A stretch of DNA of 48,356 nucleotides, taken from assembly GCA_046756445.1 (NCBI GenBank), contig JBHHWI010000009.1, positions 1-48,356 on the forward strand. Reading direction: 5' to 3'. The notes beneath the pieces are model-generated. The model ran no database searches and was not told the DNA's origin. It saw only the letters and a list, made by a program, of their open reading frames with translations. Origin of the DNA: JACZWL01 sp046756445. GTDB lineage: Bacteria; Pseudomonadota; Gammaproteobacteria; Steroidobacterales; Woeseiaceae. The position numbers and the translations under genes are program-made. Positions 7,879 to 16,943 of this stretch are shown one piece after another; position 1 is the first letter of the stretch, and each line of letters starts with the position of its first letter.

Positions 7879-10800
7879 TACAACTCGATACCCCGCTCTT
7901 CCAGCAGCCGCTGAATCGCGTCGAGAAGTTCCGTGTCCCGGTACGGCTTGCCGACATAGTCGTTGACGCCGAGTTCGATTGCGCGTGCCCGATGCTTGTC
8001 GCCGACTCTCGAGGTAATCATGATGATCGGCACGTCCGAAAATCGTTCATCGTTGCGCACATGCGAGGCAAACTCGTAACCATCCATCCGCGGCATCTCG
8101 ATGTCCAGCAGGATAATGTCCGGCTTGTTGTCCTGTAACAGGCTGACCGCATCGAGACCGTCTTTGGCTGTCACGACACGCATGCCGTTGCGTTCCAGGA
8201 AGCGCTCCATTACGCGGCGCACCGTGATCGAGTCGTCCGCAACCATGGCGAGGGGCCGATCGTCCGAAGGTGTCGGTGCCGCACTCTTGAGCTCGACAAC
8301 GGGAGCGCCAGTGCGAATCAGGGCATTGATGTCGAGGATGAGCACGATGCGCCCGTCGCCCAGAATCGTCGCCCCGGAAATGCCGCGAATGCTCGCAAGC
8401 TGAGGACCCACGGATTTCACGACGATCTCGTGGCTTGCGAGCATTTCATCAGTAAGGAGGGCCGCCGAGTACTCGCCCGCGCGAACGAGGATGACAGGCA
8501 CGAAAGAATCGTCTTCGGGCAGTTTTGCGGACTGACCGCCGAGGTACATGCCCAGGTGACGGAACCGGTAAATCTCCTCGCCGTACTCGTAGCTCGGTTC
8601 GCTCTGGCTCAGCAAGTTCTCGAGATCAGCGCGCGCGATCCGGGCGACGCCTTCCACCGTGGGTAACGGCAATGCATACACTTCATCGCCGGTGCGAACG
8701 ATCAGCGCCTGCGTGATCGCCAGCGTGAACGGCAGGCGAACGGTGAAATTGGTTCCCTGCCCGGTCACCGAGGAAATCCGCAATGAGCCGCCGAGTTTCT
8801 TGATCTCGTTCGCGACGACGTCCATCCCGACCCCCCGCCCTGCCGACTGGGTGACCAGACTAGCCGTGCTGAAGCCCGGCGTCAGGACCAGGTCCATGAT
8901 CTCCTCGTCAGTCACCTTGCTATCGGGTTTGAGCAGGCCTTCTTCGTAGGCCTTGCGGCGTATCGCCTCGACGTCGAGCCCGGCGCCGTCATCGGCGATG
9001 TCGATGACCATCTCCGCACCTTCACGATGCAGGCGAATCGTTATCCTTCCGCCCGCGGGTTTTCCTGCGGCCTGTCTTATCTCCGGCGTTTCGATACCGT
9101 GCACGACGGCGTTGCGCATCATGTGCTCGAAAGGCGGCAGCATCTTGTCCAGCACCTGTCGATCGAGTTCGCCGGCGGCGCCTTCGACCGCCAGTTCAGC
9201 ACGTTTTCCGCATTCGGCCGCAGCCTGCCGGACGAGGCGCGTAAGCCGCGGAACGTGGCGCTGGAACGGCACCATGCGCGTGCGCATCAGCCCGTCCTGC
9301 AACTCTGCGGTAACGCGCGACTGCTGTGCCAGCAGGGACTCCGCCTCCGATGTCAGAGACTGAAGAAGGTCCTTCAGGCTGCCCATGTCGTTGGCCGATT
9401 CGGCGAGCGCCCGTGATAACTGCTGGATGTTCGAATAGCGATCCATTTCCAGCGGATCGAACTCCTTGCTGGCCACCATCGTGTCCTGGTGGCTGTGCAT
9501 GATCTGGGCTTCGGTCTCGATCTCGAGTTTGCGCAGCTGCTCGCGCAGGCGGCTGACCGTCTGCTCGAATTCTTCGACGTGAAATTCGATCGAGCTGATC
9601 TGCTGACTGAGTCGCGAGTGATAGATGCTGATCTCGCCGGCGGCGTTCAGAAGATCCTCGAGCAGTTCCGCATCGATGCGCGCGTATTCCTGGCGCCCTT
9701 CAGCGGCCGCCGGCTGCGCAGGAAACGGACGCACGTCCGCATATTCGGCCTCGCCGGCGGGCTCGGCGGGCTCCGGAGGCGCTTTCGCCACCTTTTTCTC
9801 TTTCGCAGGCTTTTTCGCCGCTTTTCTTTTCTTCTCCGCCGGTTCCTCCGGTACTTCCTCCGGTACTTCCTCCGGCCTTTCGACTTCCGCAATTTCCTCC
9901 TTGAGCGGAGTATCCACGATGACCATGCTGACCGACTCTTCCGGCTCGATCGTGAACTCGACGGAGACCGTATCGCCCGCGTCAGGTTTTTCGACTTCGG
10001 TGGCGGCCGCTTCGGCCTTCTCTCTGGCCGGCAATTTCACTCCGGCATTGATCCGATGAATCTGCCGTTCCAGATCGGCTGCCGCAGCGACCTGCTTGCC
10101 GGCAATGACTGTGTCTCTCATCCGATGAAGTTCATCGACGCTATGCTGCAGTAACTCGTCGATTTCCCTGGAGACCGCAATACGGCCGTCGTCAAGGCCT
10201 ATCAGCAGCGCCTCGAGCTCGTGGCTGAGATTACCCATCGCCGTAATCCCGGCCATGCGTGCACCGCCTTTGAGCGTGTGCAAATGGCGCTTGAGTTCCT
10301 CGACATGCTGGCGGTTCTCCTTTTCTCTGTACCAGTCCGCCAGCGCCTGGTCCGCCGCCTCCAGCAGTTCGGCGGCTTCCTCGGAGAATATGGCGGCGAT
10401 TTCGGCATCGTATTCCGCCTCGACTGGCTGTTCCGCTGCCGCCGGTTCGGGCTTCTCGACCGCTTCCTCCTCCGGTATATCCACAAGCGTGACCGGCTCG
10501 ATTGCATTGGTCAGCTTGTTGAGGTGTTCGATCAGGACGGCGAAATCGGATCGGTTACGGTCGGTCTGATTGATATCGCCGACAATCGTATCGATAGCCT
10601 TGGTTGCCGCGCGAAGCGCGTCGAGCCCGGATTGCTGAAATCCGACCTTATAATCGTAAACGCGCCGAACGAACCGGTTCAGCGCACCGGCTACGGCAAC
10701 ACCACGATCGACATTCGCCATGTTTGCGCTGCCATGCAGCGTATGGCAGGCCCGGTGCAGTTTGTCGGTTACGTGAAACGGGGGACGATGATCCCGGCAC

Positions 10801-13232
10801 GCTTCGAGGTAGTCTCGAATGACCTTGAGATGGCCCTCGGTCTCCTTCGAAAAGATATCCAGAAGAACCGGGTCCATCTCGAAACCTTCCGAGTCCTCCC
10901 CCTGCACGCCTTCCGGCACAGCGGGGGCGATTACGGCCGCGTCCGGATAGCCCTCGGCAAACGCATTTGCCCGCGTCATCAGGATATTGATGTCCGACGT
11001 CGGCTCCGTGCCGACTTCCAGTTGTTCCACCAGCTCGGGCACGACGGCTGCCGCTTCCACAATGAATTCCACCATCGGTGGCGTCCGCGTCAGCGTCCGG
11101 TTGATCAATTTGTTCAAGAGGTTCTCGACACTCCAGCAGTAGTCGCCGATTCGCTCCGCGCCGACCATGCGTCCGCTGCCCTTCAGTGTGTGGAAGGAAC
11201 GGCGCACCGTAATGAGCGTCTCCAGATCGTCGGGCGCATCCTGCCATTGCGGCAGGTTGCGCTTGATGCTCGCGATCTCCTCCTTCGCTTCCTCGATAAA
11301 CAGCTCCAGCAACTCCGGATCGAGGTGCTCGGCATCCTCTGATATAACAGGCGCAATCGTGACCGAGGGTTCCCGCCGCCGATCTGCCTCAGCCTGTTGT
11401 TGCGCAGCCACTCGCTCCATGTCTGCCTTGGCGATTTTCATCGTCTTCGCGATCGGCAGCTCGGCGATTTCCTCTTTCTTGAGTCGCTTCTCGAGATCGC
11501 GCAAAACGGTCAGACATGCCTCCGCATTGTCCAGCATGTACCAGGGCTCACTTCGGCCGGCCTTCACGGTCTCCATGTAATACTCGATGCTGACGATCGC
11601 GTCGGCCAATCGGTCTGTTTCCTTCAGCGTGAGCCTGTCGGGTCCGCCGCCGGCGAGCGTGAGGGATATCAGATTGCCGACCCGGTCGACGACTTCCATG
11701 GCGCGCGTCTTGTTCAGCATCAGAAGCCCCGCCTTGATGCCGCGAATCAGCGCCGGCACACTGTCGAGCCCCTGCGATGATCCTCCTGACGAGAGGCTCT
11801 GGCTGATCGTTTCCTTGATTCGCGCGAGGTTGATGATGCTCTCACGCATGACCGCCTCGGCAACCTGCCGGTAATCGGCGTCTTCCTCCGGCGGCAGCTC
11901 GTGCTCGAGGTCGCCGCGCACCGGCTCCCTTGCGACGATAAGGTGTACCAGTTGTTGATCCAGCCGGTCTTCGACTCTCAAGAGCGTCGAGGCGATTTCA
12001 ATGATCATTTGCTCATTCGCCGGTCCGGCTTGAGAAACGACGTCTTTGAGCCTGTCGATCTCGGACTCGATGTCGCCACGCAACTCACCGAGCCCGAGGA
12101 CGCCGAGCGTGTCACTTATTTTTTTCAGCAACTCGAGCTGCGGCACGAGCTCGGCGGATTTGTTCATGCCGGTGCGTACGAAGATGTCCAGAACATCCTT
12201 TACCCTGCCGAGGTCTTCCTTGATCGCCGAAGCGACCGTCTTCATCAGCTTGACGCTGGGCGCCGACAGGCTTTCGCGGGCATGCTCGACCTGTTCATCG
12301 CCGGGGAGCAACTCGGCCAGGTTGAATGCGGCACGTATCTCGCTAATGCGTTCACCGGCGTTTCTCGAGCGGGCGACGTAATAGAGCAGATTGTTCATGA
12401 GATCCGTGACCGGGTGACTGTCGAAGGACTCGATTCCTTCGTCAATCAGCAATTTGATTTGCCGGTCGATCTGGCCGAGCAGCCGTTTCAGCGCGACTGA
12501 GGCCTCCAGGCCGCCGTCTTGCAATGACTCGAGCACGCCGCCCGCAACCCACCAGAGCTGGTGCATGTCTTCCCGGTTTGCAGACTTCTCGAGTGCAAGG
12601 ACAACATTGGACAGCGTCTTCAGGTGTCTTGCGGCTTCACCGCCCTTGATCCAGCCGAGCAAGGCGAGCTGAAATTTGGGCCGGAGCCTGGTGGCGACGT
12701 CTACCGGATTCTCGCCGCTTGGCTTCCTGTGCTCCGCGCCGGCCGGCATGGCGCTCGGCGACAGGTTCAGGAGCAGCAGCGTGCCCTCGGAGAGCAGCGG
12801 CTGGCCACGGGCGGCGCGCAAGTCGTTCAGCATCGGCAGCAGGACGAGCGCTATGTCCCGGCCGCCACCAATCAACCGGTCAATGTAGGCAGGCAGCTGC
12901 ACCATCGAGCGGGTCAGGGCGTCGAGGCCGTCCTCCCTGCCCTTCCCCGCGCGAAGATTCGCAAGATAAGTGCAAACGGCCTCCATTTCCTCGGCGAGGA
13001 GCGCGGCGCCGTACGTCTCGGTCATCTTCAGTGCGCCACTGGCCTGATGCAGCAACTGGCCGCACCTGACCAGTGCCGGGGAGCCGCCACGGCCATCGAC
13101 ACAGTCCTCGAGCGCCAGCTGCGCGTTACGAATCGTCTCCGTGAGTTCCTGGCTGACGATTGCCAGCGCGCTGCCCGCGAATTCGCCGTTGCTGTCTTCC
13201 TGAAGCTCCTGGATAGGGGATTCCGTGCTCAT
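7878..13232 (-). CDS. chpA: ChpA/PilL hybrid histidine kinase with Hpt modules and receiver
   Basis: A 1784-residue CheA-type kinase of twitching chemotaxis. Phosphotransfer modules: an N-terminal degenerate one (LLHQASGALKM, His 62), HTLKGSGRM near residue 680, HTLHGSANM near 829, and HTLKGGARM near 984. An acidic/lysine-rich linker (about 1100-1178, with repeated PEEV and KK-AK runs) leads to the dimerisation helices, the HATPase domain (HMMRNAVVHG near 1375, DDGAGLD, GRGVGMDVV), a CheW-like domain and a receiver (LLDIEMPRMDG near 1710, Lys in GKPY). It is shorter than P. aeruginosa ChpA (2472 aa), with fewer phosphotransfer modules recognised. It starts 6 bp after pilJ. Confidence 0.95.
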   Translation of the reverse strand: MSTESPIQELQEDSNGEFAGSALAIVSQELTETIRNAQLALEDCVDGRGGSPALVRCGQLLHQASGALKMTETYGAALLAEEMEAVCTYLANLRAGKGREDGLDALTRSMVQLPAYIDRLIGGGRDIALVLLPMLNDLRAARGQPLLSEGTLLLLNLSPSAMPAGAEHRKPSGENPVDVATRLRPKFQLALLGWIKGGEAARHLKTLSNVVLALEKSANREDMHQLWWVAGGVLESLQDGGLEASVALKRLLGQIDRQIKLLIDEGIESFDSHPVTDLMNNLLYYVARSRNAGERISEIRAAFNLAELLPGDEQVEHARESLSAPSVKLMKTVASAIKEDLGRVKDVLDIFVRTGMNKSAELVPQLELLKKISDTLGVLGLGELRGDIESEIDRLKDVVSQAGPANEQMIIEIASTLLRVEDRLDQQLVHLIVAREPVRGDLEHELPPEEDADYRQVAEAVMRESIINLARIKETISQSLSSGGSSQGLDSVPALIRGIKAGLLMLNKTRAMEVVDRVGNLISLTLAGGGPDRLTLKETDRLADAIVSIEYYMETVKAGRSEPWYMLDNAEACLTVLRDLEKRLKKEEIAELPIAKTMKIAKADMERVAAQQQAEADRRREPSVTIAPVISEDAEHLDPELLELFIEEAKEEIASIKRNLPQWQDAPDDLETLITVRRSFHTLKGSGRMVGAERIGDYCWSVENLLNKLINRTLTRTPPMVEFIVEAAAVVPELVEQLEVGTEPTSDINILMTRANAFAEGYPDAAVIAPAVPEGVQGEDSEGFEMDPVLLDIFSKETEGHLKVIRDYLEACRDHRPPFHVTDKLHRACHTLHGSANMANVDRGVAVAGALNRFVRRVYDYKVGFQQSGLDALRAATKAIDTIVGDINQTDRNRSDFAVLIEHLNKLTNAIEPVTLVDIPEEEAVEKPEPAAAEQPVEAEYDAEIAAIFSEEAAELLEAADQALADWYREKENRQHVEELKRHLHTLKGGARMAGITAMGNLSHELEALLIGLDDGRIAVSREIDELLQHSVDELHRMRDTVIAGKQVAAAADLERQIHRINAGVKLPAREKAEAAATEVEKPDAGDTVSVEFTIEPEESVSMVIVDTPLKEEIAEVERPEEVPEEVPEEPAEKKRKAAKKPAKEKKVAKAPPEPAEPAGEAEYADVRPFPAQPAAAEGRQEYARIDAELLEDLLNAAGEISIYHSRLSQQISSIEFHVEEFEQTVSRLREQLRKLEIETEAQIMHSHQDTMVASKEFDPLEMDRYSNIQQLSRALAESANDMGSLKDLLQSLTSEAESLLAQQSRVTAELQDGLMRTRMVPFQRHVPRLTRLVRQAAAECGKRAELAVEGAAGELDRQVLDKMLPPFEHMMRNAVVHGIETPEIRQAAGKPAGGRITIRLHREGAEMVIDIADDGAGLDVEAIRRKAYEEGLLKPDSKVTDEEIMDLVLTPGFSTASLVTQSAGRGVGMDVVANEIKKLGGSLRISSVTGQGTNFTVRLPFTLAITQALIVRTGDEVYALPLPTVEGVARIARADLENLLSQSEPSYEYGEEIYRFRHLGMYLGGQSAKLPEDDSFVPVILVRAGEYSAALLTDEMLASHEIVVKSVGPQLASIRGISGATILGDGRIVLILDINALIRTGAPVVELKSAAPTPSDDRPLAMVADDSITVRRVMERFLERNGMRVVTAKDGLDAVSLLQDNKPDIILLDIEMPRMDGYEFASHVRNDERFSDVPIIMITSRVGDKHRARAIELGVNDYVGKPYRDTELLDAIQRLLEERGIEL

Positions 13233-13238
13233 CGGATA

Positions 13239-15254
13239 TCAGCCCGCAGCCTTCTCCTCCAGTTCACTCTGCGGCGCTGACGGTGCAGTACTCTTTGCGG
13301 TGCCTGTAAATGCGCTCGCCCTGAGAGCCGAGCTCGGCAGTGTAAATCCGGCGACCGTCTGTCTCAGCTGGGACGCCAGCTCCGACAGTTTCGAGATCGA
13401 TGCGGCGGTCGCGCTCGTCGCCTTGCCGGCCTGCTCGCTGATTTCCTTGAGCTTGGTCGTGCGTCGCGTGACATCGGCAGCCGATCCGGCCTGGTGCCTG
13501 GCGGAACTCGAGATGTTTTGCACGAGATTCGCGATCTGGTTGGATACCTGCTCGATCTCGTCAAGCGCTGCGCCGGCGTTCTCGGCAAGCAGCGCGCCGC
13601 CGACAACGTCTGTCGTGCTGCGTTCCATGGACACGACAGCCTCGTTGGTGTCCGATTGAATCGTGCGAACCAGCACCTCGATCTGCTTCGTCGCATTGGT
13701 CGATCGTTCCGCGAGCCGCTGTACCTCGTCGGCAACCACCGCAAATCCCCGTCCGGCCTCGCCGGCCATCGATGCCTGAATTGACGCATTCAGTGCGAGA
13801 ATATTCGTCTGTTCGGCGATATCGTTGATCAGCTCGATAATATTACCAATTTCCTGCGAGCTTTCGCCGAGCCGCTTGATCCGCTTCGAAGTCTCCTGAA
13901 TAGTCTCGCGAATGGCGTTCATGCCATCGATCGTGCGCCGGACGGCCTCGCCGCCTTTATGTGCGACGTCGACGGAGTGGCGGGCGACGTCCGACGATCG
14001 TTCCGCATTACCGGAGACTTCCTCGATCGAACCGGCCATCGACACGATTGACTCAGTGGCGGCCTTGATTTCGCGATTCTGATTGTCCGCCGCTTTCGCC
14101 ATGTGTCCCGCAGTGCTCTTCGTCTGCTTGGCAGCGGAGTCAACCATGATCGCGGTCTCATTGATCGTCGCCACCAGCTCGCGCAGTTTCTCTATGGCAA
14201 AGTTGATCGAATCCGCTATCGCCCCCGTAATATCTTCCGTCACCGTCGCTTGGACAGTCAGGTCGCCGTCCGCAAGGCTGCCGAGTTCATCGAGCAGCCG
14301 AAGAATCGCCTGTTGATTGCGTTCATTTTGTTCGGACTGCTCTCGCGAGGCGCGTTCGAAAACCGCCGTCCTTGAATGCAACAGCGCAAGGCCGGCAAGC
14401 AACAGCAGTGCCAGACCCAGGCACGCCAGCGGGACTAGCGGATTTGCGAGGACGCCACCGACAGGCGAGGCCGAATCCGAGAAAGTCGAGTCATAAAGCG
14501 ACGCCGAGATCGATGACAGGTTTTGCACGGCGCCGGCAAGACCGGCCAGTTCCGGCGCGCCGGCGACAATGCGGTTTACCTGCTCGTCGATATTTGTCAG
14601 CTCGCTGATCATCGGCACCAGGGACGCCTCACGCGACGCAGCGTCCAGCGCGCGCACATCGAGATTCGTTCCGGCACCGGACAACGCGTCCGTGACAAGC
14701 CGGAGATAAGCGGCATCCTCGGCGATTGTGCCGGCCACGGCCGCCGGATCATCGGTTTCCGCAATCCTGTTCAGCGACTGCACGATCCGTCCGCCGCGGC
14801 GCTGAAATTCCTGAATCACGGCGGTTGCACCGGATCTGTCCAGAAGGCCGTCCGACAAGTCCAGAACGACCGGCATCCGTTCTTTGACAAGAATCGCGGC
14901 CCCATGCACCGATTCGACCTCGGCGCGTTTCGTCAGAATCGCGGTAGCTTGCTGATTCAGGCTGTCCCACGCCGCTTTGCCCCCCGGGATGCCGAGCCGC
15001 GGCAAACGGCGGAGCTGCGCCAACCGTTCGAGGTCGGCGTCCAGCCTGGCAAAACTCTGCGGATCGCCCGCGAGCGCATTGCCGGCATGCAGTGGAATTG
15101 CCTGTGACAGAACGGCAAAACCGGACCGTGAAGTGTCGCCTCCTCCGGCCGCACCCGACTGCAGGTACAGGAATCCGCCAGCCGCCAGCAGCAGAATGGC
15201 GATCGTTGCTGTAAGAATCGTGAACGTGGATGATTTACGGGTTATTTGGGCCAT
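13239..15254 (-). CDS. pilJ: Type IV pilus methyl-accepting chemoreceptor PilJ
   Basis: Inner-membrane receptor feeding PilI/ChpC and ChpA. First membrane helix about residues 8-28 (TILTATIAILLLAAGGFLYL), a periplasmic PilJ-type helical domain, a second helix near 285-310, then the cytoplasmic signalling domain whose hairpin tip reads EQTNILALNASIQASMAGEA followed by GRGFAVVADEVQRLAERS. The ATG at 15254 is preferred to the TTG at 15290 because the extra residues are unlike the family. 671 aa is close to PilJ of Pseudomonas (682). No methyltransferase gene (pilK) follows it. Confidence 0.95.
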   Translation of the reverse strand: MAQITRKSSTFTILTATIAILLLAAGGFLYLQSGAAGGGDTSRSGFAVLSQAIPLHAGNALAGDPQSFARLDADLERLAQLRRLPRLGIPGGKAAWDSLNQQATAILTKRAEVESVHGAAILVKERMPVVLDLSDGLLDRSGATAVIQEFQRRGGRIVQSLNRIAETDDPAAVAGTIAEDAAYLRLVTDALSGAGTNLDVRALDAASREASLVPMISELTNIDEQVNRIVAGAPELAGLAGAVQNLSSISASLYDSTFSDSASPVGGVLANPLVPLACLGLALLLLAGLALLHSRTAVFERASREQSEQNERNQQAILRLLDELGSLADGDLTVQATVTEDITGAIADSINFAIEKLRELVATINETAIMVDSAAKQTKSTAGHMAKAADNQNREIKAATESIVSMAGSIEEVSGNAERSSDVARHSVDVAHKGGEAVRRTIDGMNAIRETIQETSKRIKRLGESSQEIGNIIELINDIAEQTNILALNASIQASMAGEAGRGFAVVADEVQRLAERSTNATKQIEVLVRTIQSDTNEAVVSMERSTTDVVGGALLAENAGAALDEIEQVSNQIANLVQNISSSARHQAGSAADVTRRTTKLKEISEQAGKATSATAASISKLSELASQLRQTVAGFTLPSSALRASAFTGTAKSTAPSAPQSELEEKAAG

Positions 15255-15290
15255 TGCTCTGCAACATTCTGTTGAATTCGTAGTGCGCAA

Positions 15291-15854
15291 TCACTCGGCG
15301 GCCGCCTGCAAAAAGGTGCCGCTCTCGACCAGTTCGTGCAGTCCGAAGATTGGCCAGGTGTCCTGGCCCCGCTCGTAAGCGCCCTTCAGGAACCGGTCGC
15401 ATCGAACGGCCGTCTCCGGCCATGTCTCCCTGAACTCGGTATCCATGAATCGCCGGAACCCCAGGACCTCGCCGACGACCAGTCCGGCAGGGATCTCGCG
15501 ATGATTGACCGATATCACCCGCGTATTGCGCCTCAATGTCGTCCGGCCGCTGCCGAGCATCATCTTCAAGTCGATCAACGGTAGAAGATGGCCGCGAAGA
15601 TTCGCGATACCCAGCATCCATCGCCTGGCGCCCGGGACTCGCGTCATATCGTCCGGCAGCATCAAAACTTCGCGGACCTCATCACGGCCTGCGACGAACT
15701 GCTCCTGTCCGATGCGAAATCCGACCCCGACCCATTCTGTCGACAGCTCACCGGTTCCCTTGCCGGCAAGCGCGGCGCGGCTTCGCCGCTCCAGCTCCTG
15801 AAGCAATTCGAACGGTTGCTCAATGAGCGCCGCGAGGTCCGCCGATCTTTTCAT
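15291..15854 (-). CDS. pilI: CheW-like adaptor PilI
   Basis: A 187-residue CheW-domain adaptor linking PilJ to ChpA. The core reads GVGFRIGQEQFVAGRDEVRE, then RRWMLGIANLRGHLLPLIDL, and VNHREIPAGLVVGEVLGFRR. Its start codon abuts the pilH stop with no gap, and it sits between pilH and pilJ as in Pseudomonas. An extra ~35-residue helical N terminus precedes the CheW fold. Confidence 0.93.
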   Translation of the reverse strand: MKRSADLAALIEQPFELLQELERRSRAALAGKGTGELSTEWVGVGFRIGQEQFVAGRDEVREVLMLPDDMTRVPGARRWMLGIANLRGHLLPLIDLKMMLGSGRTTLRRNTRVISVNHREIPAGLVVGEVLGFRRFMDTEFRETWPETAVRCDRFLKGAYERGQDTWPIFGLHELVESGTFLQAAAE

Positions 15855-16220
15855 TCAACCGGCCATTACCGTATTGATCTTCGAAACAAGCTGTTTTTCG
15901 GAAACCGGTTTTACCAGATACTCGACCGCGCCCTGACGCATGCCCCAGATCTTGTCTGTCTCCTGGTCCTTGGTCGTAATCATGATTACGGGAATGCTCG
16001 ACGTCATCGGATCCTGAGTCAGCTTGCGGGTCGCCTGAAATCCATTCATCCCCGGCATGACGATATCCATCAATATGCAATCCGGGCGCGAAGATTGAGC
16101 CTGGCGAATACCGTCTTCGCCGCTATCGGCGACCAGAGTTTCGAAACCGCTCTTCTCCAGCATATTCTGAAACAAGTGCAACTCAGTCGGCGAATCATCA
16201 ACGATTAGTACAACTGTCAT
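15855..16220 (-). CDS. pilH: Response regulator PilH
   Basis: Single-domain CheY-like receiver, 121 aa. Acidic pocket VLIVDDSPTE, phospho-accepting Asp in CILMDIVMPGMNG (about residue 52), Thr in VIMITTKDQ and Lys in YLVKPV. In P. aeruginosa PilH opposes PilG and is linked to PilT/PilU-driven retraction; here that role is inferred from synteny. Ten bases separate it from pilG. Confidence 0.95.
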   Translation of the reverse strand: MTVVLIVDDSPTELHLFQNMLEKSGFETLVADSGEDGIRQAQSSRPDCILMDIVMPGMNGFQATRKLTQDPMTSSIPVIMITTKDQETDKIWGMRQGAVEYLVKPVSEKQLVSKINTVMAG

Positions 16221-16230
16221 GACAGAACCT

Positions 16231-16623
16231 TCAGTTAATTTGATTGGAAATGGCGCCGAGTAATTCGTCTTTTGTAAATGGTTTGGTCAGGTATTGTTCA
16301 GAACCGACAATGCGGCCCCGCGCGCGATCGAAAAGGCCGTCCTTGCTCGATAACATGATGACGGGCGTCTCCTTGAATACCTTGTTGTGCTTGATCAGGG
16401 AGCAGGTCTGATAACCGTCGAGGCGCGGCATCATGATATCGACGAAAATGAGGTCGGGTTGATGATCCGCAATCTTGGAAAGCGCATCGAAGCCATCGAT
16501 CGCCGTGAATACCTGGCAACCCTCCTTGGTTAACAGAGTCTCCGCAGTTCGGCGAATCGTTTTGCTGTCGTCAATGACAAGGATCTTGAGGCCATTCAGA
16601 CTTCGAGATGCATTATTTGACAC
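16231..16623 (-). CDS. pilG: Response regulator PilG
   Basis: CheY-like receiver of about 130 aa and first gene of the pil-chp operon. Visible are ILVIDDSKTIRRTAETLL, Asp in LIFVDIMMPRLDGYQ, VIMLSSKDG and YLTKPFTKDELL. The start was set at GTG 16623 because AGGA lies 8 bases upstream; the longer frame to 16683 only translates the palindromic DNA repeats upstream (NSREF-N-V-NSRKF) and is not protein-like. In Pseudomonas PilG promotes pilus extension through PilB and FimL. Confidence 0.92.
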   Translation of the reverse strand: MSNNASRSLNGLKILVIDDSKTIRRTAETLLTKEGCQVFTAIDGFDALSKIADHQPDLIFVDIMMPRLDGYQTCSLIKHNKVFKETPVIMLSSKDGLFDRARGRIVGSEQYLTKPFTKDELLGAISNQIN

Positions 16624-16643
16624 AGGATTTCCTCGCCCGATCG

Positions 16644-16682
16644 TGAACTTCCGGGAGTTCACATTGAACTCTCGGGAGTTCA
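16644..16682. promoter_or_regulatory. Tandem 18-bp dyads upstream of pilG, operator-like
   Basis: Two near-identical dyads, TGAACTTCCGGGAGTTCA (16644-16661) and TGAACTCTCGGGAGTTCA (16665-16682), lie head-to-tail with centres 21 bp apart, two helical turns. Arms are 6-7 bp around a CG-rich centre. They end 21 bp upstream of the pilG start, where a dimeric regulator could block or recruit polymerase. The binding protein is not known. Confidence 0.55.
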
Positions 16683-16683
16683 C

Positions 16684-16943
16684 GTGCCCACTCCAAGATT
16701 CCGGTATGCCCGCAATACTCGCCGGAATATGCCCGTATTTTGAACGAGCTAACCGACTTGTACCATATTGACCATTGGGCTGCCACGACGCTCGCCACAG
16801 CCCGCTATTTCATTCGCGTTCAGGGGCTCGGCAGAATCCGCCCGGCTACATGGAATACGGTCGCGAGAGTGCCCAAATTTGGCGGGCGCTGTATAGTTGC
16901 GGCCTGACGGCACGGGCAACCAAGGACCAGCAGAGCCAGGAAA
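16684..16943. promoter_or_regulatory. Divergent control region between pilG and gshB
   Basis: About 260 bp without a gene. Two imperfect repeats, TATGCCCGCAATA (16705) and TATGCCCGTATTT (16729), lie about 24 bp apart on the pilG side. TTGACC occurs at about 16767 and TATAGT, a possible -10 for gshB, at 16892-16897, but no well-spaced promoter pair could be assigned. Confidence 0.3.

Noticed and set aside
10221..11342. Long plus-strand frame (373 codons) inside chpA
   Set aside because: Fully antisense to chpA with its Hpt motifs; the composition is that of a GC-rich shadow frame and no family pattern was seen.
16624..16683. N-terminal extension of pilG to 16683
   Set aside because: It translates the tandem operator dyads as NSREF and NSRKF repeats; the GTG at 16623 with AGGA is better.
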